Shown here piece by piece: positions 22,547 through 31,466 of a DNA stretch of 49,498 bases. The notes beneath the pieces are model-generated. The model did not search any database. It was not told the DNA's origin and saw only the letters and a list, made by a program, of their open reading frames with translations. Source of the DNA: Bradyrhizobium sp. SRL28. Lineage in GTDB: Bacteria > Pseudomonadota > Alphaproteobacteria > Rhizobiales > Xanthobacteraceae. The position numbers and the translations under genes were made by a program. Each line of letters starts with the position of its first letter. The stretch's first letter is position 1. Location: assembly GCF_018596315.1 (NCBI RefSeq), contig NZ_JAHEAG010000041.1, forward strand, positions 1 through 49,498, in the 5' to 3' direction.

Positions 22547-23572
22547 TTATCCTTCTTTCTTTGCCATCTTCTTGAGCGTGGCAATCTGTCGGAAAAAGTC
22601 CTTTATTGGCTGAGCAGGGCTTCCAAGCACTCTTGCGCCTGGAGCAATATCCGAAATGACGCCAGCCTGCGCTCCGACCTCCGCACCTTCACCAATCCGA
22701 AGATGCCCGGCCATGGCCGCCTGCCCTCCGACTCGGACGAAATCCTCAAGCACGGTTGAACCCGAAATACCGACCTGTGCGACGATGACACAACACCGGC
22801 CGAGCAAAACATTGTGGCCGATCTGCACGAGGTTATCGAGACGCGAGCCGGCGCCAATCACGGTGTCTCGCGATGATCCTCGATCAATCGTCGTATTAGC
22901 GCCAACTTCGACGTCGTCTTCAAGAATGACCCGCCCAAGCTGGGGGACAGTGAGAAATCCACCTTTGACGGAGGCGAATCCGAACCCTTCTTGTCCGATC
23001 CGAGCGCCGGGATAGACGTAAACGCGTGCTCCCAAAAGCGCATGGCTTAGACTCGCATGTGCGCCAATCCGGCAGTCCCGACCGACAATCACGCCGCTTC
23101 CGATAACCGCGCAGGGTCCGATCCGACAGCCGGGTCCTATCTCTGCCCCGGTCTCAATCACAGACAGCGGCCCGACCTCCGTCGACGGATCGACGAGCGC
23201 CCCCTCCGCCACAATTGCGGACGGATGGATACCGGGAGAAACCGACGGCACCGGATAGAACAGTGCAGCAACGCGTGCCCAAGCAGCGTATGGTTCAATT
23301 GTTCGGATGGCCACGGTTCCCGTCGGCACTCGCGCTGCCATATCGGGATGCACGATCACAGCACCGGCCAACGTCTGATCCAGTGCCGAAGCGTAACGCT
23401 GGTTGTCCAGAAAACTCACTTCATTCGGGCCAGCCGTTTGCAAAGGGGCCACACCTTCGAGGAGTAGTTCGAGGTCATCCGCAGTCCCCCGTGCCGTGTC
23501 TGTGACCACCCCAAGTGGATATGGCCCACTACGGCGAAAGAACCTTGCGTTGCCCATAATTGCTTCAACCAT
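22547..23572 (-). CDS. lpxD: UDP-3-O-acylglucosamine N-acyltransferase
   Basis: 341 residues. The N-terminal uridine-binding domain carries NEVSFLDNQRYASAL and is followed by a long left-handed beta helix of hexapeptide repeats (VGPLSVIETGAEIGPGCRIG; TIDRGSSRDTVIGAG). The catalytic histidine lies in IGHNVLLG. LpxD transfers a 3-hydroxyacyl chain from acyl-ACP in lipid A synthesis. It is not in the usual bamA-lpxD-fabZ-lpxA cluster, so it may be a second copy. The start at 23572 follows GGGGAACG; a longer open frame lacks an SD. Confidence 0.9.
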   Translation of the reverse strand: MVEAIMGNARFFRRSGPYPLGVVTDTARGTADDLELLLEGVAPLQTAGPNEVSFLDNQRYASALDQTLAGAVIVHPDMAARVPTGTVAIRTIEPYAAWARVAALFYPVPSVSPGIHPSAIVAEGALVDPSTEVGPLSVIETGAEIGPGCRIGPCAVIGSGVIVGRDCRIGAHASLSHALLGARVYVYPGARIGQEGFGFASVKGGFLTVPQLGRVILEDDVEVGANTTIDRGSSRDTVIGAGSRLDNLVQIGHNVLLGRCCVIVAQVGISGSTVLEDFVRVGGQAAMAGHLRIGEGAEVGAQAGVISDIAPGARVLGSPAQPIKDFFRQIATLKKMAKKEG

Positions 23573-23650
23573 ATCACGTTCCCCGCTCGCGAGCCGAAAT
23601 CGCACCGCTTCCCAAGCTTTCAGCCAGAAGGCAGCAGTGTAACAGCCCAA

Positions 23651-23824
23651 TTACATTCCTTCCGACTTCGCAATGATCGCAAGGCTCTCAAGTTGGTTCG
23701 CGAGCGCGGTCCAGCTACGGGAAATGTTGTTATGCACGGCGGATCGGCGGGCTGAACTCCGCTGATCCGCTCCCAAGAGCTTCTGTTCTGCAGCGTAGGC
23801 TCTGCATTGTTCGACTGTGGGCAT
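23651..23824 (-). CDS. 57-residue hypothetical protein (EQCRAYAAE family)
   Basis: MPTVEQCRAYAAEQKLLGAD, then SSARRSAVHNNISRSWTALA and NQLESLAIIAKSEGM. This is a common short helical orphan in Bradyrhizobium-type genomes, with no known function. GGAAGGCAGC precedes the ATG. The gene is isolated, 78 bases upstream of lpxD on the same strand. Confidence 0.7.
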   Translation of the reverse strand: MPTVEQCRAYAAEQKLLGADQRSSARRSAVHNNISRSWTALANQLESLAIIAKSEGM

Positions 23825-24144
23825 TTGCTGCCTTCCGTGTCCGAGGGCAACATGCTACGCCCTTTTGCCGGCCGTACCTATTTTTCCCGATGGACGCGAT
23901 AGATCGGACGCCGCTCCATCAGCGATGCTGACGTTCTTCGATCAAGATGATGACGCCATGCGCGCTGGCTGCTGAACAGCCATTTCCTAGTAATACTCAA
24001 CCAAGCCAAAGAACCTCTTGCGGTTGTGCGGACCCAAGGGTTCCCGATCTGGAACGGCGAGCCATTGGCCATCAGGACAAGTTGACAATTCGGATCGGGT
24101 TCACTTTTTAAGGGCCTCCAAGACGTGTCGGTGACAGGTCAGGG
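23825..24144. other. Intergenic region
   Basis: Some 320 bases between divergent small gene and receiver gene. Nothing coding is supported. It must hold both promoters; no FixK-type box or hairpin was found. Confidence 0.4.
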
Positions 24145-24612
24145 ATGTCAAAAGATCGCAACCGCGTTTTAGTTGTCGATGATGACCTCGGGATGCTGAG
24201 GGCAGTACAGAGACTGCTACGGCAGCTCGATTACGAACCCATCCTGTTTTCATCCGCGCAGGCTTTCAAAAGCTATACCGAGTTCGAGAAGGCGGCTTGC
24301 GTCATCCTTGACATCAATCTGAACGATGGGTCGGGGATAGAGTTGAGGCATCACCTCAATGACGCAGGGGTTGCTGTGCCGGTTATTTACATTAGCGGCA
24401 ATGAAGATCTTGCCGTTCGCAGAGCTGCGTTGAACTCTGGATGTATCGCATTTCTCAACAAACCCTTCTCCACGCAGGAACTGATTGAGATGCTAAAGAA
24501 AGCATCGACAGTCGCTATAGGCTCGGTCAATCTGACGCGATGGGGTTCCGATTGGTTGGGGTCCTTCTCAGCGCGTGAAGAAATGGGGGGACCGCGCGAC
24601 CGCACCTACTGA
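24145..24612 (+). CDS. Stand-alone response regulator receiver (FixJ/NodW-type)
   Basis: 155 residues. The receiver has D11-D12-D13, phosphoacceptor D56 (VILDINL), the IYISGN strand and K106 (FLNKPF), most like FixJ-class receivers. It lacks the C-terminal LuxR helix-turn-helix; after the receiver come about 40 residues of low complexity (RWGSDWLGSFSAREEMGG). It may be a truncated FixJ-like regulator or a single-domain relay protein. No kinase is adjacent. Confidence 0.83.
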   Translation: MSKDRNRVLVVDDDLGMLRAVQRLLRQLDYEPILFSSAQAFKSYTEFEKAACVILDINLNDGSGIELRHHLNDAGVAVPVIYISGNEDLAVRRAALNSGCIAFLNKPFSTQELIEMLKKASTVAIGSVNLTRWGSDWLGSFSAREEMGGPRDRTY

Positions 24613-24865
24613 GAATATTTGGTTTGAGTAAATCCATGGGTGCAGTTGCAGCCAGCGCCACCGTGTTCTCGGGGCAACATCTCTATTGTTCCGTCCAAGG
24701 GAACGAAACTCTGGGCTCGTCCTGCGCCTCGCTCAATGCAAGGCTGTCGAAGACCGGGGCGTGGTCATTCAGTAAGCAATCTATTTCGAGAAGCCGGGCG
24801 CGGCCCGCAGAGCGTGAATGCTCTGCGGGATATTTTTGCGATCAGCCTCCACGGTTCGCTATCGG

Positions 24866-25204
24866 TCACCGGGGCGCGGCTGGAGCAGTCGCAGGTTGCT
24901 GGGTCGTTGGAGGCGCCAGAGCCGGGGCCGCAGCAGGTCGCGCCGTGCCAGGGGCGACAGCAGGTCGCGCGCGTGGCTCACAGCGACCGTTCACCATGCG
25001 CATTTTTCGAGCGCTGCATTTGCGGACCGCGGCACGCACCTTGGTGTTAGATACGCAGATGCCATCGACTAGTTGACGTCCCAGACCACATCCTTGGCGA
25101 ATCAGAATGACCGAATTGTCTGGCTGCTGAAGTGGGACGTACGGCATACTTTGTGCTGAGGACGCAACGCACAGCGCGAGTGCAATGACGGTGGGTCTGA
25201 TCAT
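24866..25204 (-). CDS. Small secreted cysteine-containing protein
   Basis: 112 residues. Signal peptide MIRPTVIALALCVASSAQSM, then a central domain GCGLGRQLVDGICVSNTKVR with C-x-C-like pairs and RKCSARKMRMVNGRCEP, and an Ala/Pro-rich tail. The paired cysteines probably form disulfides in the periplasm. GGAGAGGACG precedes the ATG. Function unknown; the tail is low-complexity. Confidence 0.62.
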   Translation of the reverse strand: MIRPTVIALALCVASSAQSMPYVPLQQPDNSVILIRQGCGLGRQLVDGICVSNTKVRAAVRKCSARKMRMVNGRCEPRARPAVAPGTARPAAAPALAPPTTQQPATAPAAPR

Positions 25205-25291
25205 TTGCGTCCTCTCCAGTTGTTACAGAAAACCATGCCGATGACTTCACCCTCGGCTTCGAGCACTCATAGGCCAGCGGCGTCGCGTTGC

Positions 25292-25633
25292 TCAGTAGTT
25301 CGGGCAAACCCAGTTGCCGTAGGCGTCGTAGCCGCAACCGCTGCGGTAGTAGGCCCCCGTCGCAGCTGCGCCGACTGCAGCCGCACCGACTGCCGCGGCA
25401 CCGACACCGTAGCCGCGATAGCCGTAGCGTCCGCCGCGCACAGCGACCGCACCACCCCGATATCCTCGAGCAGCGACAGCGCCGCCGCGGGGTCCTCGAA
25501 CTGCGACAGCGCCGCTGCCGTGGAAGCCTCCAGCGCGCATACCGCCGCCGCGTCGGGCGGACGCGTCATTGGGAGTGAACGTAACCAGCAGCAGGGTTGC
25601 GGCTGCCGAAGCGATGAGAATTCGACGCAACAT
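25292..25633 (-). CDS. Small secreted glycine/arginine/alanine-rich protein
   Basis: 113 residues. Signal peptide MLRRILIASAAATLLLVTFT (cleavage near DASA), followed by low-complexity RGG/AVAVRGG repeats and a C-terminal SGCGYDAYGNWVCPNY motif with a likely disulfide. AAGGAGAACGC gives the start at 25633. A FixK-type box lies 102 bases upstream. Repeat-rich secreted proteins of this type are frequent in these genomes; function unknown. Confidence 0.65.
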   Translation of the reverse strand: MLRRILIASAAATLLLVTFTPNDASARRGGGMRAGGFHGSGAVAVRGPRGGAVAARGYRGGAVAVRGGRYGYRGYGVGAAAVGAAAVGAAATGAYYRSGCGYDAYGNWVCPNY

Positions 25634-25728
25634 AGCGTTCTCCTTCTTCGAGAGGAAAGCCGCGGACACCTGCACATCGCAACGAACCGCGCGCTGTCCG
25701 AAGCCTCGCTCGCGGGAGCTTCGCGCCC

Positions 25729-25742
25729 TTGACTTGGATCAA
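25729..25742. promoter_or_regulatory. FixK2/FNR-type box TTGACTTGGATCAA
   Basis: Fits TTGA-N6-TCAA. It lies 102 bases upstream of the secreted RGG-rich gene at 25633 and about 180 bases before the pseudogene start at 25916. The first is the more likely target. Confidence 0.55.
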
Positions 25743-25915
25743 ACAAATCTCGCGTTCATCTACGTGAACGCCCGTTCCATCGCGGAATGCTTCCAGTAAC
25801 TTGAAGCTTGATCCAACGCTGAACGCGGCACTCGGTAACACAGTACTGGAAACAGCCTTCACACTGACGCTACAGTCCGAGGCGTCCTACTGCGACACAA
25901 TAGGAGCGAAACAAG

Positions 25916-26441
25916 ATGGCTGAGACCGTCTCCATTGAGTCGCCAAGCCTGTCTTTCGACCGCAGGGTCAGGAAGCGCGCACCGTCAGTGCATCCGCACT
26001 CGCGCTGCACCTCGATTGCAGCCGGACCTACATCGGCAAGCTCGAAGCCGAAGGCGTGATCCAGCGGCAAGGCGACGGCTTTGCGCTCGACCACAGCCGC
26101 GTTGCCTACCTGCGATACTTGCGGCGTGAGCGGTGGCAATCGCCACGCAGTGAGGCAGACGCTGATCACGTCAAGGTCAAGACCGAGATGCTGCAACTGC
26201 GGCTGATGGAGAAGCGGTGCGAACTGGTGCGCCGGGACGATGCCGATGCGTTGATCGACAGCATGCCGGTGTCACTCTGACCGCCTTGTCGAGCCTGCCT
26301 GCGCGGTGTGCGCCGCGTGGCGATCTGGCGATCCGGCGCAGCATCGAGCGCGTCGTGTTCGAGGTGCGGACCGAGATCGCCAACACCTGCCTTGAGATGG
26401 CCGACAAGAACGGCGAGCCGCCGTTGGAGCAACAGGTCTGA
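25916..26441 (+). pseudogene. Phage terminase small subunit-like remnant, two frameshifts
   Basis: Starts ATG with AGGAGCG upstream. The frame reads MAETVSIES..., then shifts into ARTVSASALALHLDCSRTYI (helix-turn-helix), GVIQRQGDGFALDHSRVAYL and EMLQLRLMEKRCELVRRDDA, then shifts again into LARCAPRGDLAIRRSIERVV-like sequence ending GEPPLEQQV. This is the Nu1/terminase small-subunit type found in Bradyrhizobium. It has two breaks and no large-subunit neighbour, so it is a solitary relic of a phage gene. Confidence 0.6.
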
Positions 26442-26602
26442 CGATGTGGACTGCCACGAAACCCGATGTGAAGTCCGCTTCCGGGAGCGTGGCAGACCAA
26501 TTGTGCTCAAAGCGATTTGTTTGGGTTTTGACCCCAACCGGACCTTGGCCTAATCTCTGCCCAACGCGGATACAGCGGGCTCTTGCGGGCCGCACGCATG
26601 CG

Positions 26603-27103
26603 CTACGCGGTTCGGGATGAACCCTGCATGACGCGCTTGACCACCATGGCCGCGATGCCCGCGAGCACGGCCTTTGCCTGCGGGGACGCAAGTATGTCGA
26701 TAATCGGGTTCGACGGTTGGGCTTGCTCTTGAGGCTGGGCGTCGCCACTGGCGAGGATATCCCGGAGCTGACCGGGCTTCCCATGCAGATCGGTGAGCAC
26801 CTCGCCCAGTTCCTTCGGTTCGGGGGCCACTTGTCCCGGAAGCGCCACGCCGCGCGCCGCGGCTCGCTGCTGCAGCATCTTCACGAACGCCGCCCGCTCT
26901 TCCGGCGAAAGCTTGCCCAACGCTTCTATCGCTGCCTGCGCGTACTGGTCAGGCGGCACGGCGTGTGAGACATCACCATACCGATTGAGAACCTCTTGAT
27001 CGGAATAACCCTCCGACGGATCTCCTTGTTCGTATCGATCAACGAAATCGCTGTACTCTTTCTGGCGTTGCCCACCGGCGAGTAATTCGTCAAGCATTCC
27101 CAT
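26603..27103 (-). CDS. 166-residue hypothetical protein
   Basis: MGMLDELLAGGQRQKEYSDF, then SEGYSDQEVLNRYGDV, LSPEERAAFVKMLQQRAAAR and a C-terminal hydrophobic helix (AKAVLAGIAAMVVKRVM). Family recognised as a common soil-bacterial orphan with GYSD and LSPEER motifs; no function. AAGGAGTATTGCAC gives the start at 27103. A FixK-type box is centred 132 bases upstream. Confidence 0.68.
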   Translation of the reverse strand: MGMLDELLAGGQRQKEYSDFVDRYEQGDPSEGYSDQEVLNRYGDVSHAVPPDQYAQAAIEALGKLSPEERAAFVKMLQQRAAARGVALPGQVAPEPKELGEVLTDLHGKPGQLRDILASGDAQPQEQAQPSNPIIDILASPQAKAVLAGIAAMVVKRVMQGSSRTA

Positions 27104-27228
27104 GTGCAATACTCCTTTGAACATCGATTGCCGACATGCGCTTGCAGTTTATATTTCAAGCTAGCGCCCAGGATGCCGCAGCATCAAGGGAGAGGCGCCT
27201 TAGTTTTAGACCGCGCCGAAGAGATTCG

Positions 27229-27242
27229 TTGATCTCGATCAA
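27229..27242. promoter_or_regulatory. FixK2/FNR-type box TTGATCTCGATCAA
   Basis: Near-perfect palindrome fitting TTGA-N6-TCAA. It is upstream of the minus-strand gene 26603-27103 and downstream of the gene 27358-27855, so it most likely drives the former. Confidence 0.62.
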
Positions 27243-27357
27243 TGTCTGTTTCCCACATCTGCTCGACTAGGTCCCAGACAGGGCTCGCGGCCCTGGATGG
27301 TGAAAACGCGGTGCTGCGCCACCATTGTCCTGAATCAGCGGCAGATTTAGCAGCCTA

Positions 27358-27855
27358 TCAAGCACCGAGGGCGCTGGAAATTTCGACTAAGGTCGCCTTC
27401 TCGGCTTCACTTACCTGAACGCCGCCAAGGCCGAGCAAGCCGCCTCCCTCGCTCGCCGCTTCGGCGGTACTTTGGCTAATCTGACGAAGCCAGCTTTTGA
27501 AGGCTGCAGCGTCGCTCGGTGCCTTTGTCGCCAACATCGCCGAAACCTGGCGTAGAGCTTCGATAGACTTCGTTTTGACCTCTGCAGGTTTGCTGCTGGC
27601 GAGCTTGGTCTTAAGGCTATCGCGCGCAGCGCTTCGGGCCTCGCTCGTGGAAAAATCCGTCGCGAGAGCCTTCACCAACGAATTGCTACCGGGATCGGCC
27701 ATGGCTTTCGCTAGCGCATTGCCGCTTGCGAATGATTCCTTCAACAAACCCCACAGGCCACTTGGATCGGCAGCGGTGATTGCCATGCCCGCCATCATCG
27801 GACTCTCGAGCAGCAGCGTCCACTCATCCTTTGTAAAGCTTGATTTGTCTGCCAT
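27358..27855 (-). CDS. 165-residue hypothetical protein
   Basis: Soluble helical protein: MADKSSFTKDEWTLLLESPM, then AITAADPSGLWGLLKESFAS and KSWLRQISQSTAEAASEGGG. Patterns F-T-x-x-E-W-x-x-L-L and D-P-S-G-x-W-G-L occur in a bacterial orphan family often found beside DUF3597 genes, as here. GAGGTGAG precedes the ATG. It lies 81 bases downstream of the DUF3597 gene, so co-transcription is likely. Function unknown. Confidence 0.68.
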   Translation of the reverse strand: MADKSSFTKDEWTLLLESPMMAGMAITAADPSGLWGLLKESFASGNALAKAMADPGSNSLVKALATDFSTSEARSAARDSLKTKLASSKPAEVKTKSIEALRQVSAMLATKAPSDAAAFKSWLRQISQSTAEAASEGGGLLGLGGVQVSEAEKATLVEISSALGA

Positions 27856-27936
27856 GACTAACTCACCTCATAACATTTGAAAGCAGCGTTGGATTCTCGA
27901 CCGCCCTTGGGAGCGGAGCGGTCCCAAATTCTTCGG

Positions 27937-28314
27937 TCAATGCTTCAGATCCGCAGGCACTTTCCCGCCATTCGCCGCAATTTTGGTCATGACCTGTTTG
28001 TGCAGCCAGACGTTCATCGTTGCGGAATCGTTCGTGTCGCCTGTGTACCCCAGCTCCTTGGCAAGGTCCTTACGCGCGCTCAGGCTGGAGTCGAGGTCGA
28101 GAGCTTTCATCAAATCGACGATTGACGTTCGCCATTGCAATTTTTCCTTCTTGGCGGCCACCGCGCTATCGAGAATGGGTGCGATATCGATCGCTTGCGC
28201 CGGCGCTGAAGGATTTGCGCCGCCCGAACTCGGAGCGCTTGTGGTAGCATCCGCCGATGCTGCTTCCGCCTTCGTGCCGAAAATTGCGCCCTTGATTTTG
28301 TCAAATATGCTCAT
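27937..28314 (-). CDS. DUF3597 family protein
   Basis: 125 residues. MSIFDKIKGAIFGTKAEAAS, a low-complexity Ala/Ser/Pro linker, then the domain LDSAVAAKKEKLQWRTSIVD LMKALDLDSS LSARKDLAKELGYTG with MNVWLHKQVM. These are the DUF3597 hallmarks. GGAGAGGTTCTC gives the start at 28314. A FixK-type box lies 69 bases upstream, the best-placed of those in this cluster. Role unknown. Confidence 0.8.
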   Translation of the reverse strand: MSIFDKIKGAIFGTKAEAASADATTSAPSSGGANPSAPAQAIDIAPILDSAVAAKKEKLQWRTSIVDLMKALDLDSSLSARKDLAKELGYTGDTNDSATMNVWLHKQVMTKIAANGGKVPADLKH

Positions 28315-28376
28315 GAGAACCTCTCCATTCAACGCGCCTGTTCGCCAATGAGGGCGGGAAGTACATTTCTGCAGTG

Positions 28377-28390
28377 TTGACGTGTGTCAA
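28377..28390. promoter_or_regulatory. FixK2/FNR-type box TTGACGTGTGTCAA
   Basis: Fits TTGA-N6-TCAA with the inner GTGTG different from the other sites. Its centre is 69 bases upstream of the DUF3597 start and would control that gene and the one behind it. Confidence 0.58.
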
Positions 28391-28718
28391 TGAACCGCGT
28401 TCCGCGAATTATCGCCGCACCACTTCCAGCAATGATTGAAACATCAAGGAAAGTTGGTACCCACACGGTTCTCAAGCGGAAAGCTGACCTCGAAAGAATG
28501 CATATAGGGCAAGGCTTCTGACCTTGGCACCCGTACGATTCGGCGTTCACCGAAAACAGCTGGGCGTTCGAGCCGACACTATCGCCGGAGGTCGTCGCCG
28601 CCGCAGGCCTCCCAATCCGAAGGTCAGCGGCACCTTAGGACAATGGCGCCGAATTTATATTGAGTTCAGTATTGATCGGATCAGCTCAATAGCTGTCGAA
28701 GCTCCTGTGGAGAGTTCA

Positions 28719-29510
28719 GTGAGGTCGATTGTCGGAATAATTCTCGCGCTTACCACATTGCAAATGCCGTCGGCCCCAGCAAAAGAACTCGAACGCACCG
28801 CTATCTTTCTGGAGTTTTGTACCGGCACTCGGATCGCCGACAAAATCGTCCTTACTGCCTACCACTGCCTTGGAAACAGGATTCCAAAGTGGGCGAGCGG
28901 CGGCGGCGTTAAGATCAAGGTCGCTGATCACGTGATTTCACCACTGGCGCGCGAAACGAAAATCGACGTAACCCATGATGTCGCTCTGCTCTACCTCGAA
29001 AAATCTCTTCCTGCGGATGTTCCGATAGTGCCGCTCGCCAGTCGCGGCCAACAATTCGAAAAATACGTGCGCTTAGGTTATGGCTTCCGCGCCGGGCGGG
29101 ATGGATGGATTCATGACGACGCTATCGGAATCCTCAAAGTTGATGAAGTTGTTTTCTGGGACAAGAACCCCAGCGAGAAAGGCAAGTTAAAATTCGCACA
29201 GCCCGTAAATCGCACTTGTCCTGGAGATTCGGGCGGTCCGACGCTCGGCCTCGAAAACGGAGATTGGTACGTCGTTGGCGTCACATCACGTGTAATGCCT
29301 GATATGCGTCATCGCTTCTCTTGGATCATTCCGCTCATCCGAGGCAAAGAGCTGCCGGACTACGCGCGCTACTGCGGTGAGTATTATACCTCTGAGAGGG
29401 TAACCGAAAATCTTGAGTTCCTGATCAAGGGAGTTCAAACGCTTGTCGCTCGGTACCCGCAGGTCGGGTCGTCACTCCCAGGTAGAGCATCCTCGCGACG
29501 TCGAAAGTAG
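28719..29510 (+). CDS. Secreted trypsin-like serine protease
   Basis: 263 residues from a GTG start preceded by GGAGAG. Signal peptide MRSIVGIILALTTLQMPSAPA. The S1/Tryp_SPc catalytic triad is visible: H49 in TAYHC, D87 in HDVALLYL, S171 in PGDSGGP. Position of the oxyanion glycine is intact. It should cut proteins in the periplasm or outside. Cys34 and Cys50 are positioned for the usual disulfide near the histidine. A longer open frame (from 28524) lacks a ribosome-binding site. Confidence 0.83.
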   Translation: MRSIVGIILALTTLQMPSAPAKELERTAIFLEFCTGTRIADKIVLTAYHCLGNRIPKWASGGGVKIKVADHVISPLARETKIDVTHDVALLYLEKSLPADVPIVPLASRGQQFEKYVRLGYGFRAGRDGWIHDDAIGILKVDEVVFWDKNPSEKGKLKFAQPVNRTCPGDSGGPTLGLENGDWYVVGVTSRVMPDMRHRFSWIIPLIRGKELPDYARYCGEYYTSERVTENLEFLIKGVQTLVARYPQVGSSLPGRASSRRRK

Positions 29511-29720
29511 CGGAGAAGGGAAGCGGACATGGGACACAGGTTCCCAAAGAACGAGGTGACAAACGCGAATTCCTTGGGGTTGGCATGGGCGGACCAGCCG
29601 TCCGAGCTGCGTTCGCCCCTGGCTGCGAGGACGTCCTGCTTCAAACCACACCATGTTCCGGGCGGTCAGTGTTGCGCTTCCATCGGGGCTGACCGCGACC
29701 ATCACGGATCTGTCACCCTA

Positions 29721-29734
29721 TTGATCCAGATCAA
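29721..29734. promoter_or_regulatory. FixK2/FNR-type box TTGATCCAGATCAA
   Basis: One mismatch from a perfect palindrome. Its centre lies 73 bases upstream of the start at 29801 of the beta-propeller pair. Confidence 0.62.
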
Positions 29735-29800
29735 GAGGCCCTTCGCGCACGCAGGCTTGGTTTTTGCCTTCGCTACTTTTTGCGCAGAGTACATCATAAC

Positions 29801-30739
29801 ATGGGCAGAAACGGCAGGTCGGACCAGAATGAACTGCAGGTGCGGCGTGTGATCGACGTGCCGCTTCGTGAGGTGTCGGGCATTTGCCTACGCCGCAGCC
29901 GCGCCGGCCGGATGTCATTGATCGCGGTCGGCGACCGGATAGCGAAGATCGCCTGGTTTTCACTTTCGCGCAGCGATGGCTCCCGGATCGACTGGCATAC
30001 GAAGAGCATTGCGAAGCTCTCGGGTTCGGAGCTTCCTAAGCATGACCCTCAGATCGAGGCTGTCTGTGCCGACGGCGGAGGGCGCGTCTTGCTGCTCCAG
30101 GAAACACCTCCGCGTGTCGAACTCATCGACACCCTGGCGCTGGAGACAGTTGCTTCGATTGATCTCGTGGTGGAAGGGCGTGGCGAATTCGCGCGAGCAT
30201 GGTCCGATCCGAACGGATCTCGAGGCGAAGGAGTGGTGATGTTGCCCGGCGGGCATTTGCTCGTCGCCAAGGAGAAGAAGCCAGCGGCCCTCCTCGAGTT
30301 TGGCCCGCCCGACTCCCACTCGCGAGGCCTCGCCCGCGGCGGCGCACTGCCGGACGGCGCACAGTGGCCGATCAGAAAAGGCCGTCATCGGTTCGTGGCC
30401 GTGGCAATCTGGCGTCCAGACAAGGCACTTGCCAGAACTTGTGCGGACTTCAGTGACCTAGAGATAGGTCCGGATGGCCATCTCTATCTGCTCAGCGACA
30501 AGTCATTCACGATTGCCCGGCTCGATAATCTCCTGGCAGGCGGCGGAACTGCCTCGCTAATCGATGCATGGCATCTCGGTGATCTAGATGGCAAGCCGGA
30601 AGGCCTCGCATTCACCCCGCAGGGGCGTCCCATCGTCGGGCTTGATAGGCGCAAGGCGCGCCGAAATCTCGTCCTGCTTGAGCCGGCGATTGCGCAGTCG
30701 CGGCCCCGTCACTGGGCGCCAACCAAGCTAAACGAATGA
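29801..30739 (+). CDS. Beta-propeller-like protein (SdiA-regulated/esterase-like phytase type)
   Basis: 312 residues. It has WD/NHL-like blades (HDPQIEAVCADGGGRVLLLQ; FSDLEIGPDGHLYLLSDKSF; DLDGKPEGLAFTPQGRPIVG). It resembles SdiA-regulated and phytase-like propellers, which bind or cut small ligands, but no catalytic site is evident and no signal peptide is seen. The gene is coupled by ATGA overlap to the broken gene behind it, suggesting a joint function. ATG 29801 is the likelier start; an alternative lies at 29780. Confidence 0.62.
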   Translation: MGRNGRSDQNELQVRRVIDVPLREVSGICLRRSRAGRMSLIAVGDRIAKIAWFSLSRSDGSRIDWHTKSIAKLSGSELPKHDPQIEAVCADGGGRVLLLQETPPRVELIDTLALETVASIDLVVEGRGEFARAWSDPNGSRGEGVVMLPGGHLLVAKEKKPAALLEFGPPDSHSRGLARGGALPDGAQWPIRKGRHRFVAVAIWRPDKALARTCADFSDLEIGPDGHLYLLSDKSFTIARLDNLLAGGGTASLIDAWHLGDLDGKPEGLAFTPQGRPIVGLDRRKARRNLVLLEPAIAQSRPRHWAPTKLNE

Positions 30740-31466
30740 TCACCCTGACCAAAGTCCGCCAACTCGACCTTTCAGCTACTACCTCGGGGCGCCCCTTACA
30801 TTTGAGTGCCGCGAGCGGACTCGTGTGCCTTAATTCTTTCAATTACGTCGTCGCCGATGACGAACTTCACCTCGGCGTGTTTCGCGCGAACTCCCATGAA
30901 CCTGGTGACCTGGTTAGGCTTTTCGAAGGTGAATTGCCTTCTTGCAGTGCGGATCGCAAGAAGCAAAAGGCCGACTTTGAAGCACTCACACTCCTTCCCA
31001 GTTTCGGAAATTACCCCTATGGCGCACTCTTGGCGTTCGGTTCGGGCTCAAGGCCCAATCGTCGTTTGGGCGCTCTGCTCGGACTGGACGCACAGGGTGC
31101 CGTGCGCGGGTTCCCCCGGGTCGTCGATTGTTCGCCTATTCTTGCTTCCCTCGACCGAGAAGTTGCTGGGCTAAATATTGAAGGCGCGGTCGTTAGCGGC
31201 ACCGAGTTGCGATTGTTCCAGCGCGGAAATCAGCGGAATTCCGATTTCAGCTTTCGACATTCCTTGAGGCATTGAGTTCAGAGCAGACTGCGCCGCTCGC
31301 GCCCTTAGCCATCAACACGTTTGATCTTGGGCAGATCGAGGGAATTCCGCTTTGCTTCACCGACGCGGCGGCTCTTCCCGATGGTACAATGGTGTTTACA
31401 GCTGTCGCGGAAAGCGCCGACGACAACTACAACGATGGAGCTTGTGCCGGCGCGGCCGTAGGCTGA
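30736..31466 (+). pseudogene. Frameshifted beta-propeller-like gene (DUF6929-like)
   Basis: Reads TKVRQLDLSATTSGRPLHLS then SGLVCLNSFNYVVADDELHL and FEALTLLPSFGNYPYGALLA (the FEALTLLP...G-x-L-L-A-x-G-S-G-S-R signature). At about 31265 it terminates at SLRH, but the next frame continues GQIEGIPLCFTDAAALPDGT...DGACAGAAVG. One base lost there restores one protein. It stops at 31466, short of the expected end. Both frameshift and truncation make it a pseudogene; its ATG overlaps the upstream stop. Confidence 0.72.

Noticed and set aside
31320..31335. TTGATCTTGGGCAG as a FixK-type box
   Set aside because: The right half is GCAG, not GCAA, and it lies inside the broken propeller gene.
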